From positions 2,480,001 to 2,544,000 of the forward strand of contig NZ_CP054839.1 in NCBI RefSeq assembly GCF_018141105.1: 64,000 nt of DNA. The letters are read 5' to 3'. Source of the DNA: Saccharopolyspora erythraea (lineage in GTDB: Bacteria > Actinomycetota > Actinomycetes > Mycobacteriales > Pseudonocardiaceae). The notes under the pieces are model-generated. The model was not told the origin of the DNA and did not search any database. It saw only the letters and a program-made list of their open reading frames with translations. Of the stretch, positions 39,244-49,267 are shown one piece after another (position 1 is the stretch's first letter; the number at the start of each line of letters is the position of its first letter). The position numbers and the translations under genes are program-made.

Positions 39244-39308
39244 CCGCATCCGCCCGGGACGCCGCATCCGCCCGGGACGCGGCGGTTGACCCGCGACGCC
39301 GCATCCGC
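39244..39308. repeat. 18-nt tandem repeat with partial third copy
   Basis: CCGCATCCGCCCGGGACG occurs twice head-to-tail (39244-39261, 39262-39279) without mismatch. A 10-nt piece CCGCATCCGC follows at 39299. It lies between the tetR start and the rocD stop. Confidence 0.7.
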
Positions 39309-39344
39309 ACGCGCCAGGCGTCCGACCCGGGCCGCGGCGGCCGG

Positions 39345-40598
<1,254 letters not shown>

Positions 40599-40604
40599 GG
40601 GCAT

Positions 40605-40610
40605 AGGTTA
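40605..40610 (-). promoter_or_regulatory. -10 box of rocD
   Basis: TAACCT on the minus strand ends 6 nt before ATG 40598. It abuts the alternative ATG 40604, which therefore is unlikely to be inside the transcript. Confidence 0.45.
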
Positions 40611-40765
40611 TGTGCCCGGCATCGTCGATTTCAGCCGCGAGACGTTGCTTGTTCCGATGCTTCGTTGCGTGATGAACGAGTGCCACGGTGAAACGTTGTG
40701 GTTGTGGGCTCGGCCGGGCGGTCCCTGCGATCCTGGTCGGAAGCAGATCTGCGGAGGAGGCGTGG

Positions 40766-41806
40766 ATGCCGGACAACGGCGAGTACCGGATGTATGTCGG
40801 CGCTTACACGGGGGAGGAGTCGAAGGCGGACGGGATCAGGCTCGCCATCGCCGACGGCACGGGAGCGTTGCGGTGCACCGACGTGGTCGCCGGCGCGGCC
40901 GACCCGTCGTTCCTCGCGCTCGCGCCGGACGGCTCGACGCTGTTCGCGGTCAGCGAGGTCTGGGAGGGGCGGGTCCTGTCGTTCGCGGTGTGCGACGACG
41001 GCTCGCTGCGGGAGGTCAACTCGCAGCCGACGCTGGGCTCGGCACCCTGCCACCTCAGCATCCACCCGTCCGGCCGGTTCCTGCTGACGGCCAACTACGT
41101 CTCCGGCAACGTCGTGGTGCACCCGGTCGCCGAGGGCGGGGTGCTGCGCGAGCCGTGCCACGTGGTCCAGCACAGCGGCAGCGGTCCGAGCGACCGCCAG
41201 GACGGGCCGCACGCCCACCAGGTGCTGTCCGACCCGGCGGGGCGGCGGGTGCTCGCCGCCGACCTCGGGACCGACTCGGTCTACGTCTACGACTTCGACG
41301 CGGAGTCCGGGCACCTGGCGATCCGGACCGAGGTGACGGTGGCGGCGGGCGCGGGCCCGCGCCACCTGGCGTTCCACCCCTCCGGCACCCGCTTCTACCT
41401 GCTCAACGAGCTGGCTTCGGCGCTGACCGAGGTCGCCTACGACCCGGAGACCGGCGCGGCCGAGACCGGACGCACCCTGCCGACGGTGCCCGAAGACCAC
41501 CGGGAGAAGAGCCTGGCCGCGGAGGTGGTGGTCTCCCCGGACGGCCGGTTCGCCTTCGCCTCCAACCGCGGGCACGACAGCATCGCGGTGTTCGGCTGCG
41601 ACGACTTCCGGCTGCTAGGCATCCATCCCGCGGGCGTCGCCGGACCTAGGCACATCGCGCTGTCCCCGGACGGCGCGGTGCTCTTCGCGGCCGGTCAGGA
41701 CAGCGGCACACTGCGTGCGTTGCGGGTTCACGGTGACGGTGGCCTGGAGCCGGTCGGCGAGCCGGTGGAGACGCCGGCGCCGGTCTGCCTGCTGCCCGTC
41801 GCCTAG
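40766..41806 (+). CDS. Lactonase family protein (YbhE/6-phosphogluconolactonase type)
   Basis: This 346-residue seven-bladed beta-propeller of the YbhE/Pgl family has blade repeats such as DPSFLALAPDGSTLFAVSE, PCHLSIHPSGRFLLTANY, PRHLAFHPSGTRFYLLNE and AEVVVSPDGRFAFASNRG. The family hydrolyses 6-phosphogluconolactone or related lactones. There is no signal peptide, so it is cytoplasmic. ATG 40766 has a GGAGGAGG ribosome site with 5-7 nt spacing, which rules out the longer frame from 40688. It is divergent from rocD. Its metabolic role here is not fixed by the context. Confidence 0.88.
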   Translation: MPDNGEYRMYVGAYTGEESKADGIRLAIADGTGALRCTDVVAGAADPSFLALAPDGSTLFAVSEVWEGRVLSFAVCDDGSLREVNSQPTLGSAPCHLSIHPSGRFLLTANYVSGNVVVHPVAEGGVLREPCHVVQHSGSGPSDRQDGPHAHQVLSDPAGRRVLAADLGTDSVYVYDFDAESGHLAIRTEVTVAAGAGPRHLAFHPSGTRFYLLNELASALTEVAYDPETGAAETGRTLPTVPEDHREKSLAAEVVVSPDGRFAFASNRGHDSIAVFGCDDFRLLGIHPAGVAGPRHIALSPDGAVLFAAGQDSGTLRALRVHGDGGLEPVGEPVETPAPVCLLPVA

Positions 41807-41824
41807 GGGCTTTTCAGAGAGGCA

Positions 41825-42481
41825 CTACAGCAGCGTCTGCTGCCCGTCCATCTCGGTGCCGAGCTCGTCGATCCGGGAACGCACCAGGCTTCCGTAACCG
41901 TCCTCTGGCAGCATCCGCTCGGCTTGCCGGGCAGCTCCGAGCTGCTCGCGGGCGTCTTCCCGGCGGCCGAGCTCGTGCAGCGCGCGGGCGGCGTTGACGT
42001 GCAGCGACGCCCGCAGCGGAGCCACCGCGGCGGCGTCGGCGTGCTGCGGGGTGACCTCGGCGGCAGCCTCCAGCGCACGCTCGTCCCACCGCAGCTCCTC
42101 GGCCGGGTCGTCCTGCAGATCGGCCATGTAGTGCGCGACCGAGATGCGGTGCAGCGGGCGCTCCACCTGGGACCACAGCTGCTCGTAGGCGGACGCGGCC
42201 TGCTCCCGATGCCCCTGCAGGGCGGCCTGCTGCACCTGGGCGATCGTGGCCATGATCGGGTCGTCTATCGGCACGGCCGCATCCGCACCGGTCGCCGGTG
42301 CCGGTTCGTCCGCGCTGCGGGTCTTCTCCCGCCGCGAGCCCTCGATGATTTGGTAGGAGGCACGCACGCACCCGTCGCAGATCCACGCGCCAGGTCCGCT
42401 GATCAGGTGCTTGACCTGCGCGGTATTGGCTCCGCAGAAGGAGCAGACAGGGTTGGCCCCGGTGTCTTCGGACACGTTCAT
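41825..42481 (-). CDS. ClpX-type C4 zinc-finger protein with TPR-like helices
   Basis: This is a 218-residue protein. The N-terminus is the ClpX-type C4 zinc finger (PVCSFCGANTAQVKHLISGPGAWICDGCVRASYQIIEG, Cys at about 13, 16, 35, 38). The rest is a helical region resembling tetratricopeptide repeats (AASAYEQLWSQVERPLHRISVAHYMADL, then LHVNAARALHELGRREDAREQLGAARQAERML). It has no AAA domain and so is not ClpX. It lies 33 nt after the Ser/Thr kinase gene on the same strand, probably in one operon. It could be an adaptor or substrate of the kinase. Confidence 0.82.
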   Translation of the reverse strand: MNVSEDTGANPVCSFCGANTAQVKHLISGPGAWICDGCVRASYQIIEGSRREKTRSADEPAPATGADAAVPIDDPIMATIAQVQQAALQGHREQAASAYEQLWSQVERPLHRISVAHYMADLQDDPAEELRWDERALEAAAEVTPQHADAAAVAPLRASLHVNAARALHELGRREDAREQLGAARQAERMLPEDGYGSLVRSRIDELGTEMDGQQTLL

Positions 42482-42514
42482 GAGATCTCCCGTCCGCCGG
42501 CCGTCTGGCTCGGC

Positions 42515-44284
42515 TCAGAGCAGCTTGTGGTCGTAGCGGCCGGGCGCGTACTGCTGGAGAGCCAACCGCACGCGCTTGACCTCCTGCCGCCTGGTCCACC
42601 AGCCGCCGGTGGCGCCGATCGGGAACACCTTGGTCCCGCCGTGGTAGCCCCGGGTCCGGTGCCACAGGTTCGAGCGCGGCGCGGGGATCCCGTCGGCGAG
42701 CCACACGGCCACCGACTGCTTCTTGCCGCGGCCCACGACACCGATGTGCCGGACCTGCGACCAGGGGATCTCCCTGCCGAGGCCGAGCCGGGAGATGCGC
42801 AGGCCGTCGTTGTTGACCTTCAGCCGCAGGCTGGGCATCACGACGCGCAGCAGCGACCACCCGGCGCTGACGGCCAGCAGCAGCATGCCCAGGTTGAACA
42901 GCCCGCGCACGTTCGGGTTGGTGCCGATCGCGCTGTTCAGCTCGCGTGCACCGACCATCAGCAGCACGATCACCACGGCCGAGACGAACGCGCCGACCCG
43001 GCCGCCGGTGGCGAACGTCGGTCCGGGGACGTCGGCGCGCACCCTGGCCACGGCGGCCTGGGTCTGCGCGGTCTGGCGGGGCTGGGCGGGCACGATCTTG
43101 CCCCGCTGCCCCTGGACCTGTTGCTGCGCCGCCGGCTGCACCTGTTGCTGGGCCGCGGGCTGCACCTGCTGCGGAGGTGCGGGCTGGGCCGGCGTGAACG
43201 TGCGGGTGACCGGCTTGGGCTCGGCGGTGGCCTGGCCTCGCGGCTGCGCGGGCGGTGCTGCGGGAGCCTGCCCAGCGGGCGGGATCGGCGCGTGCGCCTG
43301 GTTCGGAGTGGGCGCATGGACCTGCGGTTGCGGCTGGGCCTGCGTGTAGGCGCGCGTGACGGGCTTGGGTTCGCCGGGCGGCGAGTCGGCCACCGCGGCA
43401 GCCGACGCCGTGCGCTGGAGCTCGGTCGCGTGCTCGGTGATCACCGCCGTGATCGCCGGGGGCAGCCACTGGCTGCCCTGCGGGCTCTGCTCTCCGACCC
43501 CGTCGAGCAGCTGCGCGGGCGTCGGCCGCTGCGCGGGTTCCTTGGCCAGGCACGACGCCAGCAGCGGACGCAGCCCGTCGGGCACCTCGTCGAGGTCCGG
43601 CTCGGTGTGCACGACCCGGTAGAGCATGGCGGCGGTGTTCTCGTTGCCGAACGGGCCCATGCCGGTCGCGGCGAACACCAGCACCGCGCCGAGCGAGAAC
43701 ACGTCGCTGGGCGGGCCGACCTCGCTGCCGACGGTCTGCTCCGGAGAGAAGAAGCCGGGCGTGCCCAGGAACATTCCGGTGGCGGTGAGGGCGTTGCCGG
43801 TCACCGCGCGGGAGATGCCGAAGTCGATGACCCGCGGCCCGTCCGGGCCGAGCAGCACGTTGGCCGGTTTGAGGTCGCGGTGCACCAGGTCCGCGCGGTG
43901 GATGGCCGCCAGCGCCTCGGCCAGCCCGGCGGCCAGGCTGCGCACGGTGTGCTCGGGCAGCGCGCCGTGGTCGGCCACTGCCTGGTGCAGCGTCGGGCCG
44001 GGGACGTACTCGGTGGCCAGCCAGGGCTGCTCGGCCTCGGTGTCGGCGTCTACGACCGTGGCCGTCCAGAAGCCGCCGACAGAGCGGGCCATCTGCACCT
44101 CGCGGCGGAACCGCTCCCGGAACTCGGCGTCGTCGGCCAGGTCGGGCCGGATGAGCTTGACCGCCACCACCCGTCCGCCGCGGGACCGCGCGAGGTAGAC
44201 CGCCCCCATCGCTCCTCTGCCGAGCCGTGCGAGCAACCGGTAGTCGCCGACTCTGGTGGGCTCGCTGGTCAACAGCGGCTGCAC
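42515..44284 (-). CDS. Ser/Thr protein kinase with transmembrane and PH-like C-terminal region
   Basis: This is a 589-residue eukaryotic-like kinase. The Hanks domain at about 12-265 has the Gly loop LGRGAMGAVY, Lys in VAVKLIRPD, HRDLKPANVLL, DFGISRAV and SPEQTVGS. A Pro/Gln-rich linker follows with repeated EPKPVTRxxTxAQP and QVQPAAQQ units. Then come two membrane helices (about 440-460, 470-490) and a PH-like domain (LRLKVNNDGLRISRLGLGREIPWSQVRHIGVVGRG). There are no PASTA repeats, so its signal is probably cytoplasmic or membrane-based. The GTG start has AGGAGGGG upstream. It is followed by the zinc-finger gene. Confidence 0.92.
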   Translation of the reverse strand: MQPLLTSEPTRVGDYRLLARLGRGAMGAVYLARSRGGRVVAVKLIRPDLADDAEFRERFRREVQMARSVGGFWTATVVDADTEAEQPWLATEYVPGPTLHQAVADHGALPEHTVRSLAAGLAEALAAIHRADLVHRDLKPANVLLGPDGPRVIDFGISRAVTGNALTATGMFLGTPGFFSPEQTVGSEVGPPSDVFSLGAVLVFAATGMGPFGNENTAAMLYRVVHTEPDLDEVPDGLRPLLASCLAKEPAQRPTPAQLLDGVGEQSPQGSQWLPPAITAVITEHATELQRTASAAAVADSPPGEPKPVTRAYTQAQPQPQVHAPTPNQAHAPIPPAGQAPAAPPAQPRGQATAEPKPVTRTFTPAQPAPPQQVQPAAQQQVQPAAQQQVQGQRGKIVPAQPRQTAQTQAAVARVRADVPGPTFATGGRVGAFVSAVVIVLLMVGARELNSAIGTNPNVRGLFNLGMLLLAVSAGWSLLRVVMPSLRLKVNNDGLRISRLGLGREIPWSQVRHIGVVGRGKKQSVAVWLADGIPAPRSNLWHRTRGYHGGTKVFPIGATGGWWTRRQEVKRVRLALQQYAPGRYDHKLL

Positions 44285-44614
44285 GTGTCGTCCCCTCCTG
44301 TCCTGCGCGGCCCGGCCGTCACGGGTGCGGCCGTACCGACGAGCTTACGGATGCCGCCGCTGTCCATGGGCCGATCGGGTCATCCGGCTGCGACCGGGAC
44401 CACTCATCGGGTGTCACCCGTCGAGGTCGGCGAACGGGTGCGTCCAACGGGCGGTGAGGCTCCGCGCAGGCAGCGCGAGCGGCGCCCGCGGCGTCGGCCA
44501 CCCAGCGGTTGTCGGTCCTCCTTGCCATTCTGAGGCGACTGGGGGCCGCCGCCCCCGCGGGCCCGCTCCCGCGCCGACGCGGCGCCCGCACGCACTCGCC
44601 CGGAAGGACCACCC
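44285..44614. other. Divergent promoter region between kinase and VOC protein genes
   Basis: This 330-nt gap has no supported gene. It contains a short GC hairpin (GGGGGC/GCCCCC, 44541-44556) ahead of the VOC gene and its AAGGA ribosome site at about 44604. No further structure was found. Confidence 0.5.
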
Positions 44615-45397
44615 ATGTTCAGGACCACCGACGTCGGCGCGCCGATCTGGCTCGACCTGGGCACGCCCGACACCGAGGCGGCCGCCGCCTTCTACCGCAA
44701 GCTCTTCGGCTGGCAGCTGCGGAGCGCGGGGCCCGACGCCGGCGGCTACGGCTTCTTCATGATCGACGGCAGGATGGCCGGGGCGGTCGGGCCGCTGACC
44801 GAGCAGGGCGCGACCTCGGCGTGGACGGTGTACTTCCGCACCGACGACGCCGACGCCACGGCCAGAGCCGTCGTGCAGGCGGGCGGCGCGGTGCGCGTCG
44901 GCCCGCTGGACATCTTCGACCAGGGCCGGATGGCGGCCCTGACCGACAGCGCGGGCGCCCGCTTCGGGGTGTGGCAGCCGAACCGCACCACCGGCCTGGA
45001 GGTGGTCGGCGAGCCGAACTCGCTGGTGTGGACCGAGCTGTACACACCGGACGCGGCCGAGGCGGGGCGGTTCTACCGGTCGGTCTTCGACTGGCGCGTC
45101 GAGGATGCCTCGATGCCGCAGGTCACCTACCTCATCGTCGCCGCACAGGCGGCAGGCCCCGACGGCGGGCACGGCGGCATCATGCAGCTCGCGCGGGAGA
45201 ACCTCGACGCGGGCAGCGGACCGGAGTGGCATCCCTACATCGAGGTCGCCGACTGCGACGCCGTGTTCGCCACCGCCACCGCCAACGGCGCGACCGAGCT
45301 GGTCGCACCGGTGTCGGCACCGAAGATCGGGCGGCTGGCGATGTTCCTCGACCCCTTCGGCGCGCAGATCGCGGTGATCACCAGCGCGAGCAGCTGA
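44615..45397 (+). CDS. Two-domain VOC (glyoxalase/bleomycin-resistance fold) protein
   Basis: This 260-residue protein has two VOC domains. Domain 1 is about residues 8-120 (PIWLDLGTPDTEAAAAFYRKLFGWQLRSAG) and domain 2 about 130-255 (LVWTELYTPDAAEAGRFYRSVFDWRVEDA). This is the layout of actinobacterial VOC proteins related to antibiotic sequestration or glyoxalase-like enzymes. Metal-ligand residues cannot be assigned with certainty. AAGGA lies upstream of the ATG. It stands alone and is followed by a strong hairpin. Confidence 0.85.
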   Translation: MFRTTDVGAPIWLDLGTPDTEAAAAFYRKLFGWQLRSAGPDAGGYGFFMIDGRMAGAVGPLTEQGATSAWTVYFRTDDADATARAVVQAGGAVRVGPLDIFDQGRMAALTDSAGARFGVWQPNRTTGLEVVGEPNSLVWTELYTPDAAEAGRFYRSVFDWRVEDASMPQVTYLIVAAQAAGPDGGHGGIMQLARENLDAGSGPEWHPYIEVADCDAVFATATANGATELVAPVSAPKIGRLAMFLDPFGAQIAVITSASS

Positions 45398-45412
45398 AAC
45401 CCCCTCGCACGC

Positions 45413-45440
45413 GACGGCCCCGGCACGCGCCGGGGCCGTC
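45413..45440 (+). terminator. Terminator after the VOC gene
   Basis: Perfect 12-bp arms GACGGCCCCGGC (45413-45424) and GCCGGGGCCGTC (45429-45440) with an ACGC loop, 15 nt after the stop. It also isolates the downstream ABC operon. Confidence 0.75.
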
Positions 45441-45487
45441 GGCGTCGGCCGCCGCGAGTCGCGGGTGCCTGCGCGGGCAACGATCTG

Positions 45488-45546
45488 GTAATCGGTTACT
45501 TGGCTCTGTTCCAACCCTTTCGACGCTCTGGTGTAGTGGGTATGAT
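45488..45546 (+). promoter_or_regulatory. Promoter region of the CUT2 sugar operon
   Basis: GTAATCGGTTAC (45488-45499) is a near-perfect palindrome (GTAA/TTAC arms) that could bind a LacI-type regulator. TATGAT at 45541-45546 matches a consensus -10 box and lies 54 nt before the GTG start. No -35 box is clear. Confidence 0.4.
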
Positions 45547-45599
45547 CCGGCTCACGCGAGCCGGAGCGGGCCGATCAACGCCGATCAGGGGGAGCGACC

Positions 45600-47108
45600 G
45601 TGACGCCGAACGCAGACAGCCCAGTCGCGGTGGCGTTGCGCGGGGTGGGCAAGCGGTTCCCCGGCGTGGTCGCCGTATCCGATGTGGACCTGGACGTCTT
45701 CGCCGGTGAGGTCCACGTCTTCGCCGGTGAGAACGGCGCGGGCAAGTCGACGCTGATGAAGCTCATCGCCCAGGTCGAGCCGGCGACCTCGGGCCGCATC
45801 GAGCTGGCGGGCGCACCGGTCACCTACCAGGGCCCCGGCGCCGCGCGCAGGCTCGGCGTGTCGATGGTGCACCAGGAGTTCGCGCTCGCCCCGGACCTCT
45901 CGGTCGCCGAGAACCTGTTCATCGGCGACGAACCCGGTGGTTTCGGCTGGATCTCGCGAGGCAGGGAACGCCGCGCCGCCGCCGAACTGCTGGCCCGCGT
46001 CGGCCTGGACGTCGACCCCGGCAGGCGCGTCGGGCTGCTGTCCACTGCGGAGCAGCAGCGGGTGGAGCTGGCGAAGGCGCTGGCCGTGCGGGCCAAGGTG
46101 CTCATCCTGGACGAGCCGACCGCGACGCTGACCGAACGCGAGACCGCGGAGCTGTTCGGCATCGTGCGCGAGCTGACCGCGCAGGGCATCGCCGTCCTCT
46201 ACATCTCGCACCGGCTGGACGAGATCTTCGAGATCGGCGACCGGGTGACCGTGATGCGCGACGGCGCGGTGGTCGACACCCACCCGGTGTCCGAACTGGA
46301 CGAAGGCAGGCTGGTCCAGCTCATGGTCGGCCGCGACGTGGAGAACCTCTACCCGCGAACCCATTCCGCACCGGGGGAGGTGCGGCTGCGGGTCAGCGGG
46401 CTGAGCCGGGACGACGTCGTGCACGACGTGTCGTTCGACGTGCGTGCGGGCGAGATCGTCGGCCTGGCCGGGCTGGTCGGCGCCGGACGCACCGAACTGG
46501 CGCGCGCCGTCTTCGGCGCGGAGCTGCCCGACGCCGGCACCGTCTCGCTCGACGGCAAGCGGCTGCGCATCCGCGGGCCGGCCGACGCGATCGCCGCGGG
46601 CATCGGCTACCTCACCGAGAGCCGCAAGTCCGATGGTCTTGCCCTGCAACTGGGGGTGGACAAGAACATCACGATGGCGCGGCTGCCGATGCGCGCCGGA
46701 CTGATCGACCTGCGCGCCGAGCGCCGGGTCGCCGAGCGGGAGCGGGACTCCCTGCGCATCCGGGTGCCGTGGGTCGGCCGTCCGGTGCAGACGCTCTCCG
46801 GCGGCAACCAGCAGAAGGTGGTGCTCGCGCGCTGGCTGGAGACCGGAGCGGAGGTGCTGTTCTTCGACGAACCCGGGCGGGGCATGGACGTCGGGGCCAA
46901 GTCGGAGATGTTCCAGCAGATGGACGCGCTGGCCGGGCAGGGCAAGGCGGTCGTGTTCATCTCCAGCTACCTCCCGGAACTGCTGAACATGTGCGACCGG
47001 ATCCTGGTGATGCGCGGCGGCCGGATCACCGGCGAGGTCCCGCGCGCGGAGTTCTCCGAGGAACGCGTCGTCGCACTCGCGACCGGAGCGAAGGAAAACC
47101 ATGGCTGA
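45600..47108 (+). CDS. CUT2 sugar ABC transporter ATP-binding protein (RbsA-like)
   Basis: This 502-residue protein has two fused ATPase domains, as in RbsA, MglA and XylG. Domain 1 has Walker A GENGAGKSTLMK, an altered signature LLSTAEQQRVELAKAL, and Walker B VLILDEPTATLTE. Domain 2 has the degenerate Walker A GLVGAGRTELARA, signature LSGGNQQKVVLARWL and LFFDEPGRGMDVG, as is normal for the family. It energises import of a monosaccharide. The GTG start at 45600 follows GGGGGAG. It overlaps the permease gene by 8 nt, so it is coupled. No sugar kinase, isomerase or regulator gene is next to it. Confidence 0.93.
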   Translation: MTPNADSPVAVALRGVGKRFPGVVAVSDVDLDVFAGEVHVFAGENGAGKSTLMKLIAQVEPATSGRIELAGAPVTYQGPGAARRLGVSMVHQEFALAPDLSVAENLFIGDEPGGFGWISRGRERRAAAELLARVGLDVDPGRRVGLLSTAEQQRVELAKALAVRAKVLILDEPTATLTERETAELFGIVRELTAQGIAVLYISHRLDEIFEIGDRVTVMRDGAVVDTHPVSELDEGRLVQLMVGRDVENLYPRTHSAPGEVRLRVSGLSRDDVVHDVSFDVRAGEIVGLAGLVGAGRTELARAVFGAELPDAGTVSLDGKRLRIRGPADAIAAGIGYLTESRKSDGLALQLGVDKNITMARLPMRAGLIDLRAERRVAERERDSLRIRVPWVGRPVQTLSGGNQQKVVLARWLETGAEVLFFDEPGRGMDVGAKSEMFQQMDALAGQGKAVVFISSYLPELLNMCDRILVMRGGRITGEVPRAEFSEERVVALATGAKENHG

Positions 47109-48096
47109 GCAGACGAAGGACCGCGGAGTGGTGGGCGGTCTGCTTGACCGCGCCTCCGGCGCGGTGTCCCAGGTCGCGGCGGCGGGCGCGCTGATCGTCG
47201 CCTTCATCGCGCTCTCGTTCGTCGCACCGTCGTTCCTCACCGCCGACAACCTGTTCAACCTGGGCTCGCAGACCTCGGTGAACGCGGTGATGGCCGTCGG
47301 CGTGACGCTGGTGATCATCACCGGCGGCATCGACCTGTCGGTCGGCTCGGTGGCCGCGCTCTCCGGCGTGCTCGGCGTGATGCTGATGGCCGACTTCGGC
47401 TTCAACCCGCTGATCGGCGTCGTCGGCGGGATCGCCGTCGGCGCGATGGCGGGCCTGATCAACGGGCTGCTGGTGTCGGTGGTGGGACTGCCGCCGTTCA
47501 TCGCCACGCTCGGCATGCTCAGCGTCGGCCGCGGCCTGGTGCTCATCTTCACCGGAGCGGTCGCGGTGTTCGGCGCGCCGGAGTCGTTCCGGTTGCTGGG
47601 GCAGGGCGTGATCGGGGTGATCCCGATCCCGATCGTGCTGATCGCGGTGGTCGCGGTGGCCGGGCACCTGGTGCTCACCAGGACGCGGCTCGGCCGCTAC
47701 GCCTACGTCATGGGCTCCAACATGGAGGCCGCGCGCCTGTCCGGTGTGCCGGTGCGCAAGTACACCACCGCCGTCTACGTGCTCTCGGGCGCGCTTGCCG
47801 GGCTGGGCGGGATGATCGCCGCCTCGCGCATCAACTCCGGGCAGCCGAACTTCGGCGAGGGACTGGAGCTGGACGTGATCGCCGCGGTGGTCATCGGCGG
47901 CGCGAGCCTGTTCGGCGGGCGCGGCACCGTGGTCGGCTCGCTGATCGGAGCGTTCCTCGTCGCGGTCATCCGCAACGGCGCCGTGCAGCTCGACATCAGC
48001 ACCTTCTACCAGAACGTGCTGATCGGCGTGATCATCTGGCTCGCCGTGTGGTGGGACCGCTACCAGCGGCGCAAGCTCACCGGTGACGCCGGTTAG
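47101..48096 (+). CDS. CUT2 sugar ABC transporter permease (RbsC-like)
   Basis: This 331-residue inner-membrane permease of the RbsC/XylH type has about 9-10 helices. Family motifs are VGVTLVIITGGIDLSVGSVAALSG and GSNMEAARLSGVPVRKYTTAVYVLSGALAGLGG, followed by AAVVIGGASLFGGRGTVVGSLIGAF. The ATG overlaps the end of the ATPase gene by 8 nt. A duplicated permease is not needed because the CUT2 type works as a homodimer. The substrate binder follows 55 nt downstream. Confidence 0.94.
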   Translation: MAEQTKDRGVVGGLLDRASGAVSQVAAAGALIVAFIALSFVAPSFLTADNLFNLGSQTSVNAVMAVGVTLVIITGGIDLSVGSVAALSGVLGVMLMADFGFNPLIGVVGGIAVGAMAGLINGLLVSVVGLPPFIATLGMLSVGRGLVLIFTGAVAVFGAPESFRLLGQGVIGVIPIPIVLIAVVAVAGHLVLTRTRLGRYAYVMGSNMEAARLSGVPVRKYTTAVYVLSGALAGLGGMIAASRINSGQPNFGEGLELDVIAAVVIGGASLFGGRGTVVGSLIGAFLVAVIRNGAVQLDISTFYQNVLIGVIIWLAVWWDRYQRRKLTGDAG

Positions 48097-48151
48097 CGCC
48101 ACCGCCGCGGGCGTGCGGGGCGGGAAGACGTCGGTACCCAGGGAGGGGCCC

Positions 48152-49159
48152 ATGAGGAAGGTTCTGGCAACCGGTTGCCTGCTGGCGCTGTCGGTGGCGG
48201 CCACGTCGTGCTCGGTCGGTGTCCGGGAGCAGACCGGGGACAACGCGGCGAAGGAGGGCCCGGTCAAGATCGCGGTCGTGCCCAAGGCGATCGGATTCGA
48301 CTTCTGGGAGCAGGTTCGCGTCGGCGCCGAGTGCGCGGCGTCCAAGCAGCCCGACGTCAAGGTGCACTGGGACGGGGTGCCCGCCGAGAGCGACGTCAGC
48401 GGGCAGCAGAACCTGTTGCAGGACCTGCTCTCCAAGGGCGACGTCAACGGCTTGGTCTACGCGGCGACCGACGCCAAGGCGCTGGCCGACATCACCAGGA
48501 CCGCCACCCAGCAGGGCACGACGGTGGTCAACATGGACTCCGGCACCAACCCGCAGCCGCCGGACGTGCCGGTGTTCGCGACCAACAACGTCGCGGCGGC
48601 CGAGCAGGGCACCGACCTGCTCGCCAAGGAGCTCGGCGGGCAGGGCAAGGTCGCCTTCATCGAGTTCCAGCCCGGTACCAGCACGAACGAGACGCGCGCC
48701 GAGGGCTTCAAGCGGGGGCTGGCCAAGAACCCCGGGCTGAAGCTGGTCGCGCAGCAGTCCAGCGAGAGCGACTACAACACGGCGCTGCAGGTCACCCAGG
48801 ACATCCTGACCGCCAACCCGGACCTCAACGGCATCTACGCCGCCAACGAGCCGAGCGTGCTCGGCGCCGCCGAGGCGGTGCGGCAGGCGGGCAGGGTCGG
48901 TCAAGTCAAGATCATCGGCTGGGACACCTCGGAAGGCGAGATCAACGCCCTGCGGCAAGGCGTGATCACCGGTCTCATCGCGCAGAACCCGTTCAAGATG
49001 GGCTTCGCCTCCGTGGACGCCGCGATCACCAAGATCCGCGCCCAGCAGCGGCCTGCTCCGGCGACCGACACCGGGTCGATGCTGATCACCAAGGAGAACC
49101 TCGACAGCCCCGAGGTGCAGAAGCTGCTCAACCCGAGCTGCGAGAACCCGCCGCAGTGA
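48152..49159 (+). CDS. CUT2 sugar-binding lipoprotein (RbsB-like)
   Basis: This 335-residue periplasmic-binding-type protein has a signal peptide and a lipobox at SVAATSCSV (Cys about 21), so it is a lipoprotein on the outer face of the membrane. The RbsB-type fold is clear: VKIAVVPKAIGFDFWEQVRVGAECAA, then LLSKGDVNGLVYAATDAKAL, then VVNMDSGTNPQPP, LNGIYAANEPSVLGAAEAV and IIGWDTSEGEI. The sugar is not deducible. ATG 48152 has GGGAGGGG upstream. A strong hairpin follows and ends the operon. Confidence 0.93.
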   Translation: MRKVLATGCLLALSVAATSCSVGVREQTGDNAAKEGPVKIAVVPKAIGFDFWEQVRVGAECAASKQPDVKVHWDGVPAESDVSGQQNLLQDLLSKGDVNGLVYAATDAKALADITRTATQQGTTVVNMDSGTNPQPPDVPVFATNNVAAAEQGTDLLAKELGGQGKVAFIEFQPGTSTNETRAEGFKRGLAKNPGLKLVAQQSSESDYNTALQVTQDILTANPDLNGIYAANEPSVLGAAEAVRQAGRVGQVKIIGWDTSEGEINALRQGVITGLIAQNPFKMGFASVDAAITKIRAQQRPAPATDTGSMLITKENLDSPEVQKLLNPSCENPPQ

Positions 49160-49180
49160 GCGGCCGGTGAACCACCCGGC

Positions 49181-49213
49181 GGCGGCCGGTGACCCGGTCG
49201 GTCACCGGCCGCC
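49181..49213 (+). terminator. Terminator of the CUT2 operon
   Basis: Perfect 14-bp arms GGCGGCCGGTGACC (49181-49194) and GGTCACCGGCCGCC (49200-49213) with a 5-nt loop, 21 nt after the stop. It lies between convergent genes, so it could also serve the glycosyltransferase. Confidence 0.75.
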
Positions 49214-49267
49214 GGCCTAATGCGGGTATGAGCTTTCCCGGCTGCGGGGTGCGGTGAGGCGACGCCG

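Noticed and set aside
41924-44533. 869-codon plus-strand frame opposite the Ser/Thr kinase
   Set aside because: It is the antisense shadow of the kinase and zinc-finger genes. It is repetitive Gly/Arg/Leu/His without domains.
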